A DNA stretch of 64,000 nucleotides. It comes from Leisingera sp. ANG-M1. Lineage in GTDB: Bacteria > Pseudomonadota > Alphaproteobacteria > Rhodobacterales > Rhodobacteraceae. Within the stretch, counting starts at the first letter, position 1. The number at the start of each line of letters is the position of its first letter. The stretch spans positions 113,910-177,909 of the forward strand of contig NZ_JWLC01000018.1 in assembly GCF_000813745.1 (NCBI RefSeq), given 5' to 3'. Shown here one piece after another: positions 34,820-43,472 of this stretch. The notes beneath the pieces were generated by a model, which saw only the letters and a program-made list of their open reading frames with translations, did not search any database and was not told where the DNA came from. A program made the position numbers and the translations under genes.

Positions 34820-37800
34820 ATGCCGCGTCTGTTTGCCTGTTTTTTCAATTTCTGCCTTGGATTCCTGATTTCTCTTACCGCTGCCTTTGCCGGGCCGGCG
34901 GTGCCGGACTTCCGCTACCAGTCTTTTGCCAACACTGATTTTTTCGGATCGGACCTGCAGCCGCTGTTCGACACGGATCAGGCTGCCTGTGCACGGGCTT
35001 GTTCCGCGCAGGCTGAGTGTGCCGGTTTTGTTTTCAACCAGCGCTCCAACGCTTGTTTCCCGAAATCAGAGCTGCAGCAGCCCAGTCCCTACGACGGCGC
35101 GCTCTCAGCCGTGAAACAACTGGTCCCGGCCGGTCTGGCGGCCGCGGCCAAGGACCGTGCAGGCCGGCTAAAGAGCGTCACCGCACAGGACCTGCAGCAG
35201 GCGGCGGAATTGTCCCGCTCGCTGGGGCTCGCGTATCCGTTGTCGGCCAAGGATGCGGCCGAAGCTTTCTCGGCGGCCCGCTCCCTGATTCGCGCAGGCG
35301 ATCCGCTCGCCGCTCTGCGCTGGATGGGGCAGGCGGTGGTGCTTACGGATTCGGCACAGGACTGGACCAGATTCTCGGACTATCTCCTGCGCGCCTTCGA
35401 GGAGCGCGGCAGCAGCCGCCAGCAGCGCCGGTTCCGCCAGGACGCCTATCTTGCTGCGCTCAACGGCTATCTGAGAGCTGACGCGCCCGAAGCCCAGGCC
35501 CAGGCTCTGCGCCAGGCGGCGGAGGCTGTGGAATCGCTTGGGCGGGGGCGGGAGATGCTGCCGCTGCTGCACCTGGCAGAGGAGATCATTCCGCTCAAGG
35601 CAAATGCCGAGCTGCTGAATTATGCCATCCGGAAATACGGCTTCCGGGTGACCGGCTCCACGGTTGAAAGCGACAGCGCGGCGCCGCGGATCTGTGCCGA
35701 GTTTTCCGAAGATCTTGAACAGGCCGGCACGGAATATGAAAACTACGTGCGCCTGCCGCAGGGCGGTTTGGCGGTCACCGTCTCAGGGCGTCAGCTTTGT
35801 TTCGACGGGGTCGAGCATGGCCAACAGTACCGCCTGACCCTGCGCCGGGGCCTGCCTGCGGCCAGCGGCGAGCAGCTCTACAAGGATGTGGAACTGACCC
35901 ACTATGTGCGCGACCGTGCCCCGCTGGTGCGCTTCCCGGGCCGGGCCTATGTGCTGCCCGCAGGCGGTCAAGCGGCGCTGCCAGTGGAGACCGTGAACCT
36001 GACGGAGCTGGACCTGCGCCTGCGCCGGGTCAGCAGCCGCAACGTGCTGCGCACCCTGCAGGAGGGCTACTTTGCCAAGCCGCTTTCCCATTGGGAGGAC
36101 ACCCATTTCGCCTCGGATATTGCCGAAGAAGTCTGGCAGGGCAGCGCCGAAGTGGACACCGCCATCAATCAGACCATGACCAGCCGCGTGCCGCTGGCTG
36201 AGGCAATGGCGGGGCAAAAGCCGGGCCTGTACGCGCTGACCGCGCGGGTGCCGGGCGCCGATCCCTATGATGATGCCGGCGCGACCCAATGGTTTGTGAT
36301 GACCGGCCTTGGCCTCAGCACCATGTCCGGCAGCGACGGGCTGCATGTGCAGGTGCAGGGGCTTGCGGATGCCAAGCCGCATGCAGGCGCCAAAGTCCGC
36401 CTGATTTCCAGCGCCAACGAGGTGCTGGCCTCCGAGACCAGCGATGCCAGCGGCTATGTCCGCTTTGCACCCGGCCTGATCCGCGGTACGGGCGGCGCTG
36501 CGCCCGCGCTGATCACCGCCCAGGCCGGAGAGGACGACTTCACCTTTCTGCCGCTGACCGATGCGGCCTTTGATCTCTCCGACCGCGGCGTTGCCGGGCG
36601 GCCCGCGCCTGGCCCGGTGGATGTCTTCCTGGCCACCACCCGCGGTGCCTTCCGGGCCGGCGAGACCGTGCATGTGACGGCGCTGGCGCGTGACAGCAAA
36701 GCCCAGGCCATCGACGGACTTCCGCTGACCGCTATCCTTTTGCGCCCCGACGGTGTGGAATACACCCGCCAGACCTCCGCGGCTGGCCACCAGGGCGGCC
36801 ATGTCTTTGCGCTGGCCACCGGCCCCGCCGCTCCGCGCGGCACCTGGCGGATCGAGATCAAGAGCGATCTCAAGGCGCCCGCACTCGCCAGCCGTCAGAT
36901 CCTGGTTGAGGACTTCCTGCCGGAACGTATCGACTTCGAACAACAGGTCATCAATGCCGAGGCCCTCCAGCCCGGCGCCGCCGCTCAGCTGGAGCTGCAG
37001 GCCGATTACCTGTTCGGCGCACCGGGTGCAGGTCTGAAAGTGCAGGGCGATATCCGCCTCACCGCCGCCAGCACCCTGGAGCAATGGCCCGGCTTCCGCT
37101 TCGGCCGCTATGACGAGCCATCTTCAGCTCAAACCGCCTATTTCGGCGGGCAGGAAACCGGTGCCGACGGCCATGCAGTCTTCCCGGTCAGCTTGCCGGA
37201 CACCATTCCGGCCGAGGGCAAGCCGCTGCTGGCCACTCTCGCCACCCGTGTTGCCGATGGCGCCGCGCGGCCTGTGGAGCGCAGCCTCGAGCTGCCTGTA
37301 AAACCCGCGGGTCCTGTCATCGGCATCAAGCCGCTGTTTGATGAGGTCGCAGCAGAAGGTGCCGAGGCAGGGTTTGAATTGATCGCCTTGGCGCCGGATC
37401 TCACGCCGATGCCGATGCGGGTGAAATGGACGCTGAACCGGGTCGAGACGCGTTATCAGTGGTACCAGCTTTACGGCAACTGGAACTGGGAGCCGATCAC
37501 CCGCCGCACCCGCATTGCCACCGGCGAGGCGCAGCTTGGCAGCGATCCCCTGCCGCTGTCGCAGCCGGTCGGATGGGGCCGCTACGAACTGGTGGTTGAG
37601 CGGTTGGACGGCGCCTATGCCTCGGCCGCATTTGATTTCTATGCGGGCTGGTACGCGCCTGCAGGCAGCCAGGATACGCCGGCCCGGCTGGAACTGTCGC
37701 TGGACCGCGAAAACTATGCCCCCGGTGAGACTGCCCGCCTGCGCATCGTGCCGCAGGCCGCGGGCACCGCGCTGGTCTCGGTGGTTTCAAACCGGCTGAT

Positions 37801-40264
37801 CCACCGGATGGCGGTTGACGTGCCCGCAGGTGAAACCGTGATACCGCTGGATGTGACCCAAGAGTGGGGAAGCGGTGCCTATGTGACCGCAACGGTGATC
37901 CAGCCTGTGGCAGGCAAAGAAAACCGCACGCCTGTGCGTGCCCTGGGTCTGGCTCATGCCAGCATCACCCAGCCAGGCCAGCAGCTGCGGGTTGCAATTG
38001 AAGTGCCCGAAGTGGCCCGCCCGCGCGGCACCCAGGTGGCGAAGCTCCGCGTTGATGGCGCGGCCGAAGGCGAAGAGGTCTGGCTCACCGTGGCCGCCGT
38101 TGACCTCGGTATCCTCAACCTCACCGGCTTCACAAGCCCCGATCCCAGCGCGCATTACTACGGCCAGCGCCGGCTGGGCATGGAACTGCGCGATGTTTAC
38201 GGCAGGCTCATCGACCCCGGCAACGGCGCCATGGGAAGGATCCGCTCCGGCGGCGATGCGGACAGCGGGCTCAAGATGCAATCGCCGCCGCCCACCCAGG
38301 ATCTGGTGGCATTGTTCTCCGGCCCGCTGCGCGTGGATGCAAACGGCGAGGCCGAGTTCCCCATCTCCCTGCCGACTTTCAATGGTACCGTGCGGCTTAT
38401 GGCGGTGGCCTGGTCGGGCAAAGCCGTGGGCCAGGCCGAAGCCGACATGCTGGTGCGCGACCCGGTCGTGGTCACTGCGTCGCTGCCGCGCTTCCTGGCG
38501 CCTGGCGACCAAAGCCGCGCCCGCATTGAAATCGTGCACGCCGACGGCCCGGCCGGAGAGATGGCGCTGACCGCCAGCACTGCCGGCGGCCTCTCGCTCG
38601 GAACCCTGCCTGCCGCCATCACCCTGGCAGAGCAGGGCAAGACAGTGCTGGAGCTGCCGGTCTCCGCGGAAACCGTGGGAGATCACCAGTTGACCCTCAA
38701 GCTCACCACGCCCGATGGGCAGGAGCTGCGGCAGGACCTCCGCCTGCCTGTGCGGGCCAATGACCCGGTGGTGGCGCAGACCCGCCGCTTCACCCTGGCA
38801 GGCGGCGACACCTTCCTGTTCAACGGCGAGGTCTTCACCGGCCTGCGTCCCGGCACGGCCCGCGCCGTCATCTCCTCCGGCCCGCTGGCCAAGTTCGACG
38901 TGCCGGGGCTGCTGGCGGATCTTGATCAGTACCCCTACGGCTGCACCGAGCAGGTCACGTCCAAAGCACTGCCGCTTCTTTACCTTAGCAGCGTTGCAGA
39001 AGCCGCGGGGCTGGGCGACGGCCCGGCGGTGGACCAGCGCGTCAACGCCGCCATCCGCAAGGTGCTGACCCGGCAGGCCCCCAGCGGCGCCTTTGGGATG
39101 TGGCGGGCCGACAGCGGCGAGTTCTGGCTGGATGCCTATGCCAGCGATTTCCTGAGCCGTGCCCGCGCGCAGGGCTATGAGGTGCCGCAGCAGGCCTTTG
39201 CCCAGGCGATGGACAACCTGCGCAACCGCATCAACTATGCCTCCGACTTCGACAGCGGCGGTGAAGAGATCGCCTATGCGCTCCTGGTTCTGGCCCGCGA
39301 AGGCGCCGCCCAGATGGGCGACTTGCGCTACTATGCCGATGTAAAAGGCGAAGCCTTCGCAACCCCGCTGGCCGCCGCCCAGCTGGGAGCAGCTCTGGCA
39401 GCCTATGGCGACCAGCGCCGCGCCGACCGGATGTTTGCTCGTGCGGCGCAGATGCTGCAAGGCACCCGGGAGAACACCTCCCTGTGGCGCGCAGACTTCG
39501 GCACTTCTTTGCGCGACACCGCGGGCGTGCTGGCGCTGGCGGCCGAGGCAGGGTCGCAAGCCGTGGACCGCAGCAGCCTGTCGGCCCGGATCGTGCAGGC
39601 CTCCAGCCGCCGCTCCACCCAGGAAGCCGCATGGACCCTGATGGCGGCCCACGCCCTGGCGCAGCGGCCCGAGGACTCAGGCCTGCTGGTCAACGGCCAG
39701 CCGGTTCAGGGGCCCTTTGTGCGGGCGGCAGGCGGGCTGGAAACCCCGGAACTGGCCCTGACCGCCGCCAGCGGGCGAACGGCTGAGATCACTCTGACCA
39801 CGCTGGGCGTGCCTGAAGTTGCGCCTGCCGCAGGGGGCTTCGGCTACACAATCGACCGCAGCTATTTCACGCTAGAGGGCCAGCCGCTGGACATGCAGGC
39901 GCTGCAGGCCGGTACGCGCTTTGTTACCGTTCTGCAGGTCCGTCCGCATGAGAAAACCGGCGCCCGGCTGTTGGTCAATGATCCGCTGCCGGCGGGCTTT
40001 GAGATCGACAACCCCAACCTCTTGCGCTCCGGAGATCTCCGCGATCTGGACTGGCTGAACCCGGTTGAAGCCGAGCACGCAGAGTTCCGCAGCGACCGCT
40101 TCCTGGCCGCGGTGGACGTTCGGGACGCCTCCCCTGTGACGCTGGCTTACATCGCCCGTGCAGTGACACCGGGCCGTTTCCACCACCCGGCGGCCTCGGT
40201 CGAGGACATGTACCGCCCGGCCTATAGGGCACGGACAGGGGCGGGACGCGTAGAGGTCAAGTGA
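34820..40264 (+). CDS. Bacterial alpha-2-macroglobulin with thioester and N-terminal PAN/apple domain
   Basis: 1814 residues from the ATG at 34820 (GGAGGG upstream). A signal peptide (about 1-24) precedes a cysteine-containing PAN/apple-like module (about 30-100: Cys pairs in AACARACSAQAECAGFVFN and ACFPKS). MG and bait-region domains follow, then the thioester motif GCTEQ with Cys1375, Glu1377 and Gln1378, and a C-terminal receptor-binding-like region. Bacterial A2M is thought to trap attacking proteases in the periplasm. The stop overlaps the pbpC start by four bases, the classic yfhM-pbpC pairing. Confidence 0.93.
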   Translation: MPRLFACFFNFCLGFLISLTAAFAGPAVPDFRYQSFANTDFFGSDLQPLFDTDQAACARACSAQAECAGFVFNQRSNACFPKSELQQPSPYDGALSAVKQLVPAGLAAAAKDRAGRLKSVTAQDLQQAAELSRSLGLAYPLSAKDAAEAFSAARSLIRAGDPLAALRWMGQAVVLTDSAQDWTRFSDYLLRAFEERGSSRQQRRFRQDAYLAALNGYLRADAPEAQAQALRQAAEAVESLGRGREMLPLLHLAEEIIPLKANAELLNYAIRKYGFRVTGSTVESDSAAPRICAEFSEDLEQAGTEYENYVRLPQGGLAVTVSGRQLCFDGVEHGQQYRLTLRRGLPAASGEQLYKDVELTHYVRDRAPLVRFPGRAYVLPAGGQAALPVETVNLTELDLRLRRVSSRNVLRTLQEGYFAKPLSHWEDTHFASDIAEEVWQGSAEVDTAINQTMTSRVPLAEAMAGQKPGLYALTARVPGADPYDDAGATQWFVMTGLGLSTMSGSDGLHVQVQGLADAKPHAGAKVRLISSANEVLASETSDASGYVRFAPGLIRGTGGAAPALITAQAGEDDFTFLPLTDAAFDLSDRGVAGRPAPGPVDVFLATTRGAFRAGETVHVTALARDSKAQAIDGLPLTAILLRPDGVEYTRQTSAAGHQGGHVFALATGPAAPRGTWRIEIKSDLKAPALASRQILVEDFLPERIDFEQQVINAEALQPGAAAQLELQADYLFGAPGAGLKVQGDIRLTAASTLEQWPGFRFGRYDEPSSAQTAYFGGQETGADGHAVFPVSLPDTIPAEGKPLLATLATRVADGAARPVERSLELPVKPAGPVIGIKPLFDEVAAEGAEAGFELIALAPDLTPMPMRVKWTLNRVETRYQWYQLYGNWNWEPITRRTRIATGEAQLGSDPLPLSQPVGWGRYELVVERLDGAYASAAFDFYAGWYAPAGSQDTPARLELSLDRENYAPGETARLRIVPQAAGTALVSVVSNRLIHRMAVDVPAGETVIPLDVTQEWGSGAYVTATVIQPVAGKENRTPVRALGLAHASITQPGQQLRVAIEVPEVARPRGTQVAKLRVDGAAEGEEVWLTVAAVDLGILNLTGFTSPDPSAHYYGQRRLGMELRDVYGRLIDPGNGAMGRIRSGGDADSGLKMQSPPPTQDLVALFSGPLRVDANGEAEFPISLPTFNGTVRLMAVAWSGKAVGQAEADMLVRDPVVVTASLPRFLAPGDQSRARIEIVHADGPAGEMALTASTAGGLSLGTLPAAITLAEQGKTVLELPVSAETVGDHQLTLKLTTPDGQELRQDLRLPVRANDPVVAQTRRFTLAGGDTFLFNGEVFTGLRPGTARAVISSGPLAKFDVPGLLADLDQYPYGCTEQVTSKALPLLYLSSVAEAAGLGDGPAVDQRVNAAIRKVLTRQAPSGAFGMWRADSGEFWLDAYASDFLSRARAQGYEVPQQAFAQAMDNLRNRINYASDFDSGGEEIAYALLVLAREGAAQMGDLRYYADVKGEAFATPLAAAQLGAALAAYGDQRRADRMFARAAQMLQGTRENTSLWRADFGTSLRDTAGVLALAAEAGSQAVDRSSLSARIVQASSRRSTQEAAWTLMAAHALAQRPEDSGLLVNGQPVQGPFVRAAGGLETPELALTAASGRTAEITLTTLGVPEVAPAAGGFGYTIDRSYFTLEGQPLDMQALQAGTRFVTVLQVRPHEKTGARLLVNDPLPAGFEIDNPNLLRSGDLRDLDWLNPVEAEHAEFRSDRFLAAVDVRDASPVTLAYIARAVTPGRFHHPAASVEDMYRPAYRARTGAGRVEVK

Positions 40265-42408
40265 AACGGCGGTTTAACAAACTGAAGGGCATCGCCCGGC
40301 CGCGGCAGGGGGAGCTTCGCCAGCCCGGGGAGGCGGACGGGCGGTGCCCGGCCTATCGCACAGGCAGCAGGTGGAAGTGGCGCGCGGCGGCTTTCGTGTT
40401 TGTACTCACGGCGGCTTTCACAGTTTGGCGCAGCTTCGATGCCTGGATAGACCGTACCGATCTCCCTCTTACCCTCGCTGAAACCTCGACCGAGGTTCTC
40501 GACCGCAAGGGCCGGCTCTTGCGCGCCTTTCCGGTCGAAGACGGGCTCTGGCGCCTGGCGGTCCGGCCGGACCAGGCCGACCCGCGTTTCCTGGCCATGC
40601 TGCTGCGCTACGAGGACAAGCGCTTCTACGCTCACGCCGGCGTCGATCCAGTGGCGCTGCTCCGCGCCGCGGGGCAGGCGCTGTGGAACGGCCGCACGGT
40701 CTCCGGCGGCTCCACCCTTACCATGCAGGTGGCGCGCCTGCTGGAGGACGGCAGCACCGGCCGCTGGTCCGGCAAGCTGCGCCAGATGCGGGTGGCCCTG
40801 GCGCTGGAGCGGCGCCTCAGCAAGGACGAGATTCTCACTCTCTACCTGACCCATGCGCCTTATGGCAGCGCAGCAGAGGGCATCCGGGCCGCGGCCTATA
40901 CCTGGTTCGGCAAGGAACCGGGGCGCCTGACTCCGGCAGAGGCAGCGCTTCTGGTGGCGCTGCCGCAATCGCCGGAACGCCGCCGCCCGGACCGTTTCCC
41001 GGAAGCGGCGCAGGAAGCCCGCAACCGGGTGCTTGCACGGATGCAGCGGCAAGGTGTTTTGTCTCATGAAGACGCAGAGGCTGCCCGCCGCAGCGCTTTG
41101 CCGTACCGTATGGCAGCCTTCCCGCGCCTGGCACCGCATCTGTCAGAGCGGGTCCGGGCTGCGCACCCTGGCAAACACCAGCTGCGCCTCACCATTGACA
41201 GCGCGGTGCAATCCCGGATGCAGCAACTGCTGGCAGAGGCTGCCCGGGCTGCAGGCCCGCAGCTTTCCGCGGCCCTGATCGCCGCTGATCACCAGACCGG
41301 CGAGGTACAGGCTTTGGTTGGCTCGCCCGGCTACGCCGATGCCGCGCGGCGCGGATTTGTGGATATGACCCAGGCCTTGCGCTCCCCGGGCTCCACCTTG
41401 AAACCGCTGGTCTACGGGCTGGCTTTCGACCAGGGGCTGGCGCATCCGGAAACGCTGATCCACGACGGGCCGGTGAATTTCGCAGGCTATGCGCCGCAGA
41501 ATTTCGACAATGCGTTCCGCGGCGATATCCGGATCCGCGAGGCGCTGCAGTTGTCGCTCAATATCCCGGTGGTAAAGCTGACACAGGAGCTGGGCCCGGC
41601 GCGGCTGATGGCGGCCATGCGGTCAGGCGGGGCCAAGCCGCAACTGCCGGGCGGCGCGCCCGGGCTGGCGCTGTCGCTGGGCGGAGCCGGGATCAGCTTG
41701 CAGGACCTGGTGCAGCTTTATACCGGGCTGGCAGCAGGCGGGCAGGGACCCAGGCTGCGCGTTCTGCAGGGCGCGCCGCCGCAGCAGACTGGCCGCCTGA
41801 TCTCAGCCGAAGCCGCCTGGCAGGTAGGAGACATCCTGCGCGGCCTGCCGGTGCCGCCGGGCGCACAGCCCGGCGCCATTGCCTATAAGACCGGCACCTC
41901 TTATGGCCACCGCGACGCCTGGGCCATCGGCTGGGACGGGCGCCACGTGATCGGGATCTGGCTGGGCCGCGCCGATGGCACGCCGGTACCGGGCATCTTC
42001 GGCGGCGATCTGGCAGCTCCGGTTCTTTTCGAGGCTTTCGGCCGTCTGAAACCCGCTCTCGACCCGCTGCCGTCTCCGCCGCCTGCGGCACTCATCGTCA
42101 GCTCCGCCGAGCTGCCATTGCCCTTGCAGCGTTTCCGCCCGCGGGCGGCGGCTTTTGATGACAGCCGCGATGCGCCGCAAATTCTGTTTCCGCCTGAGGG
42201 CGCCCGCCTGGCGCTGGACGGCGGCAGCCTGACCCTGAAATTGCGCGGCGGCACAGCGCCCTTCCTGGTTCTGGCCAACGGCCGCCCCGTTCTGTCCGGC
42301 CAGCGCCGCCGAGAGTTTCCGGTGCCCAGTCCGGGTACCGGCTTTTCCTCGCTGGTGATTGTCGATGGCGCAGGCCGCTCCGGCCGGGTTAACCTGCGGA
42401 TTGATTGA
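40261..42408 (+). CDS. pbpC: Penicillin-binding protein 1C (bifunctional transglycosylase/transpeptidase)
   Basis: 715 residues from the GTG at 40261, overlapping the A2M stop. One N-terminal membrane anchor (about 40-60), a glycosyltransferase domain (YEDKRFYAHAGVDP, GGSTLTMQVARLL), a transpeptidase domain with Ser378 in SPGSTLKP, SLN and KTGTS, and a C-terminal BiPBP_C domain. It repairs peptidoglycan, and the partner A2M may guard the same site after damage. Confidence 0.95.
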   Translation: MKRRFNKLKGIARPRQGELRQPGEADGRCPAYRTGSRWKWRAAAFVFVLTAAFTVWRSFDAWIDRTDLPLTLAETSTEVLDRKGRLLRAFPVEDGLWRLAVRPDQADPRFLAMLLRYEDKRFYAHAGVDPVALLRAAGQALWNGRTVSGGSTLTMQVARLLEDGSTGRWSGKLRQMRVALALERRLSKDEILTLYLTHAPYGSAAEGIRAAAYTWFGKEPGRLTPAEAALLVALPQSPERRRPDRFPEAAQEARNRVLARMQRQGVLSHEDAEAARRSALPYRMAAFPRLAPHLSERVRAAHPGKHQLRLTIDSAVQSRMQQLLAEAARAAGPQLSAALIAADHQTGEVQALVGSPGYADAARRGFVDMTQALRSPGSTLKPLVYGLAFDQGLAHPETLIHDGPVNFAGYAPQNFDNAFRGDIRIREALQLSLNIPVVKLTQELGPARLMAAMRSGGAKPQLPGGAPGLALSLGGAGISLQDLVQLYTGLAAGGQGPRLRVLQGAPPQQTGRLISAEAAWQVGDILRGLPVPPGAQPGAIAYKTGTSYGHRDAWAIGWDGRHVIGIWLGRADGTPVPGIFGGDLAAPVLFEAFGRLKPALDPLPSPPPAALIVSSAELPLPLQRFRPRAAAFDDSRDAPQILFPPEGARLALDGGSLTLKLRGGTAPFLVLANGRPVLSGQRRREFPVPSPGTGFSSLVIVDGAGRSGRVNLRID

Positions 42409-42434
42409 CCCCATCCATTTGCTGAGGCCCCATC

Positions 42435-43283
42435 ATGCTGAAATCCTTGCTCTCTGCCTGTGCCATAACCCTTGCTGCACCTGCTGCCTGGGCGGCTTGC
42501 GCCTCAGATGCCGAAGTGGCGGCGTTTGTGGAAAGCTATGCCGCCAAAACCCCGGCCAAAGCGCTGGCAGCAGGCGCCAGCATGGCGGATGCGCTCTGTA
42601 CTCAAGCGAAATTGGTTCTTTCCATGGAACCGCACCTAGGTGCGGTTGCGGGCTATAAGGCCGGGCTCACCAGCCGGCCCGCGCAGGAACGCTTCGGCAC
42701 TGACGAACCCGTGCAAGGGCTGCTTTATGAAAACATGATGCTCCAGGACGGCGCCACAGTCGATGTGCGCTGGGGCGCGGTGCCGATGGTGGAGGCGGAC
42801 CTAGTGCTGGTGGTGAAGGACGCTGGGATCAATACCGCAGAAACGCCAGAGGAATCCCTGGCCCATACTGCCGCCATTCGCCCTTTTATCGAGCTCCCCG
42901 ACCTGGCGCTGGCCAAGGGCGAGCCCATCACCCCCGTGACCATCACCGCTATGGGGGTGGGCGCCAGGCTTGGCGTGCTCGGCTCCCCGGTGGCAGTTGA
43001 GGAGCCCGCTGCGATGGCCCGCATGCTCGAAGAGATGACTGTCACCATGCACGATGGCGCCGGAGATGTTCTGGTGCAGGCGCCAGGACGTGCGGTTCTG
43101 GGCAACCCGGTGAACTCTGCCCTGTGGCTGCGCTCCAAGGGGATCGTCTTCAAAGCGGGCGACCTGATCTCCGTTGGTTCCTTCGGCCCGCTGTTCCCGC
43201 CGCAGAAGACCAAAGGCGGGGTCAGCGTCACCTACCAGGGACTGCCCGGCAATCCCACCGTTTCAGTCTCTTTCGCCGAATAG
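42435..43283 (+). CDS. Exported hydratase-like protein of the fumarylacetoacetase/MhpD superfamily
   Basis: 282 residues. The first 21 form a clear signal peptide (LSACAITLAAPAAWAA). The rest resembles 2-keto-4-pentenoate hydratases: VAGYKAGLTS, MVEADLVLVV (metal-binding Glu), FIELPD, and NPVNSALWL. The acid residues that bind metal in this fold are kept. Such enzymes are normally cytoplasmic, so export is unusual. It follows pbpC by 26 bases, perhaps in the same operon. Confidence 0.75.
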   Translation: MLKSLLSACAITLAAPAAWAACASDAEVAAFVESYAAKTPAKALAAGASMADALCTQAKLVLSMEPHLGAVAGYKAGLTSRPAQERFGTDEPVQGLLYENMMLQDGATVDVRWGAVPMVEADLVLVVKDAGINTAETPEESLAHTAAIRPFIELPDLALAKGEPITPVTITAMGVGARLGVLGSPVAVEEPAAMARMLEEMTVTMHDGAGDVLVQAPGRAVLGNPVNSALWLRSKGIVFKAGDLISVGSFGPLFPPQKTKGGVSVTYQGLPGNPTVSVSFAE

Positions 43284-43323
43284 CCTCAGAACAGGCGGCA
43301 ACTGCTATTCTGCTGAGGTTTTT

Positions 43324-43422
43324 CGCTTCGGGCTTTGCCCGAAGCGATCCGCGCCGCGCCTATGGCGCGGCGCCTGGCCCAACTGGCGCGGGGTCCGTCA
43401 GGACCCCGGCGATTGGCGGGAG
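43324..43422 (-). repeat. Dispersed palindromic repeat, copy 6 (3' of the membrane protein gene)
   Basis: Minus-strand order: CTCCCGC at 43422, hairpin CGGGGTCC-TGAC-GGACCCCG (43408-43389), TTGGGC at 43382, hairpin with 10-base arms GCGCCGCGCC/GGCGCGGCGC (43373-43351), then an extra hairpin CGCTTCGGGC-AAA-GCCCGAAGCG. CTCCCGC faces the stop of the gene ending at 43473. Confidence 0.7.
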
Positions 43423-43472
43423 TGCTTCTTGGACGGAATGAACGGCTTATTGATGGGAAAATGCGTGGATAG

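Noticed and set aside
37787..39652. Long minus-strand open frame (621 codons) inside the alpha-2-macroglobulin gene
   Set aside because: It is antisense to a gene with clear domains. Its product is low-complexity, rich in His, Gln, Gly and Ala, as expected of an antisense frame in high-GC DNA.
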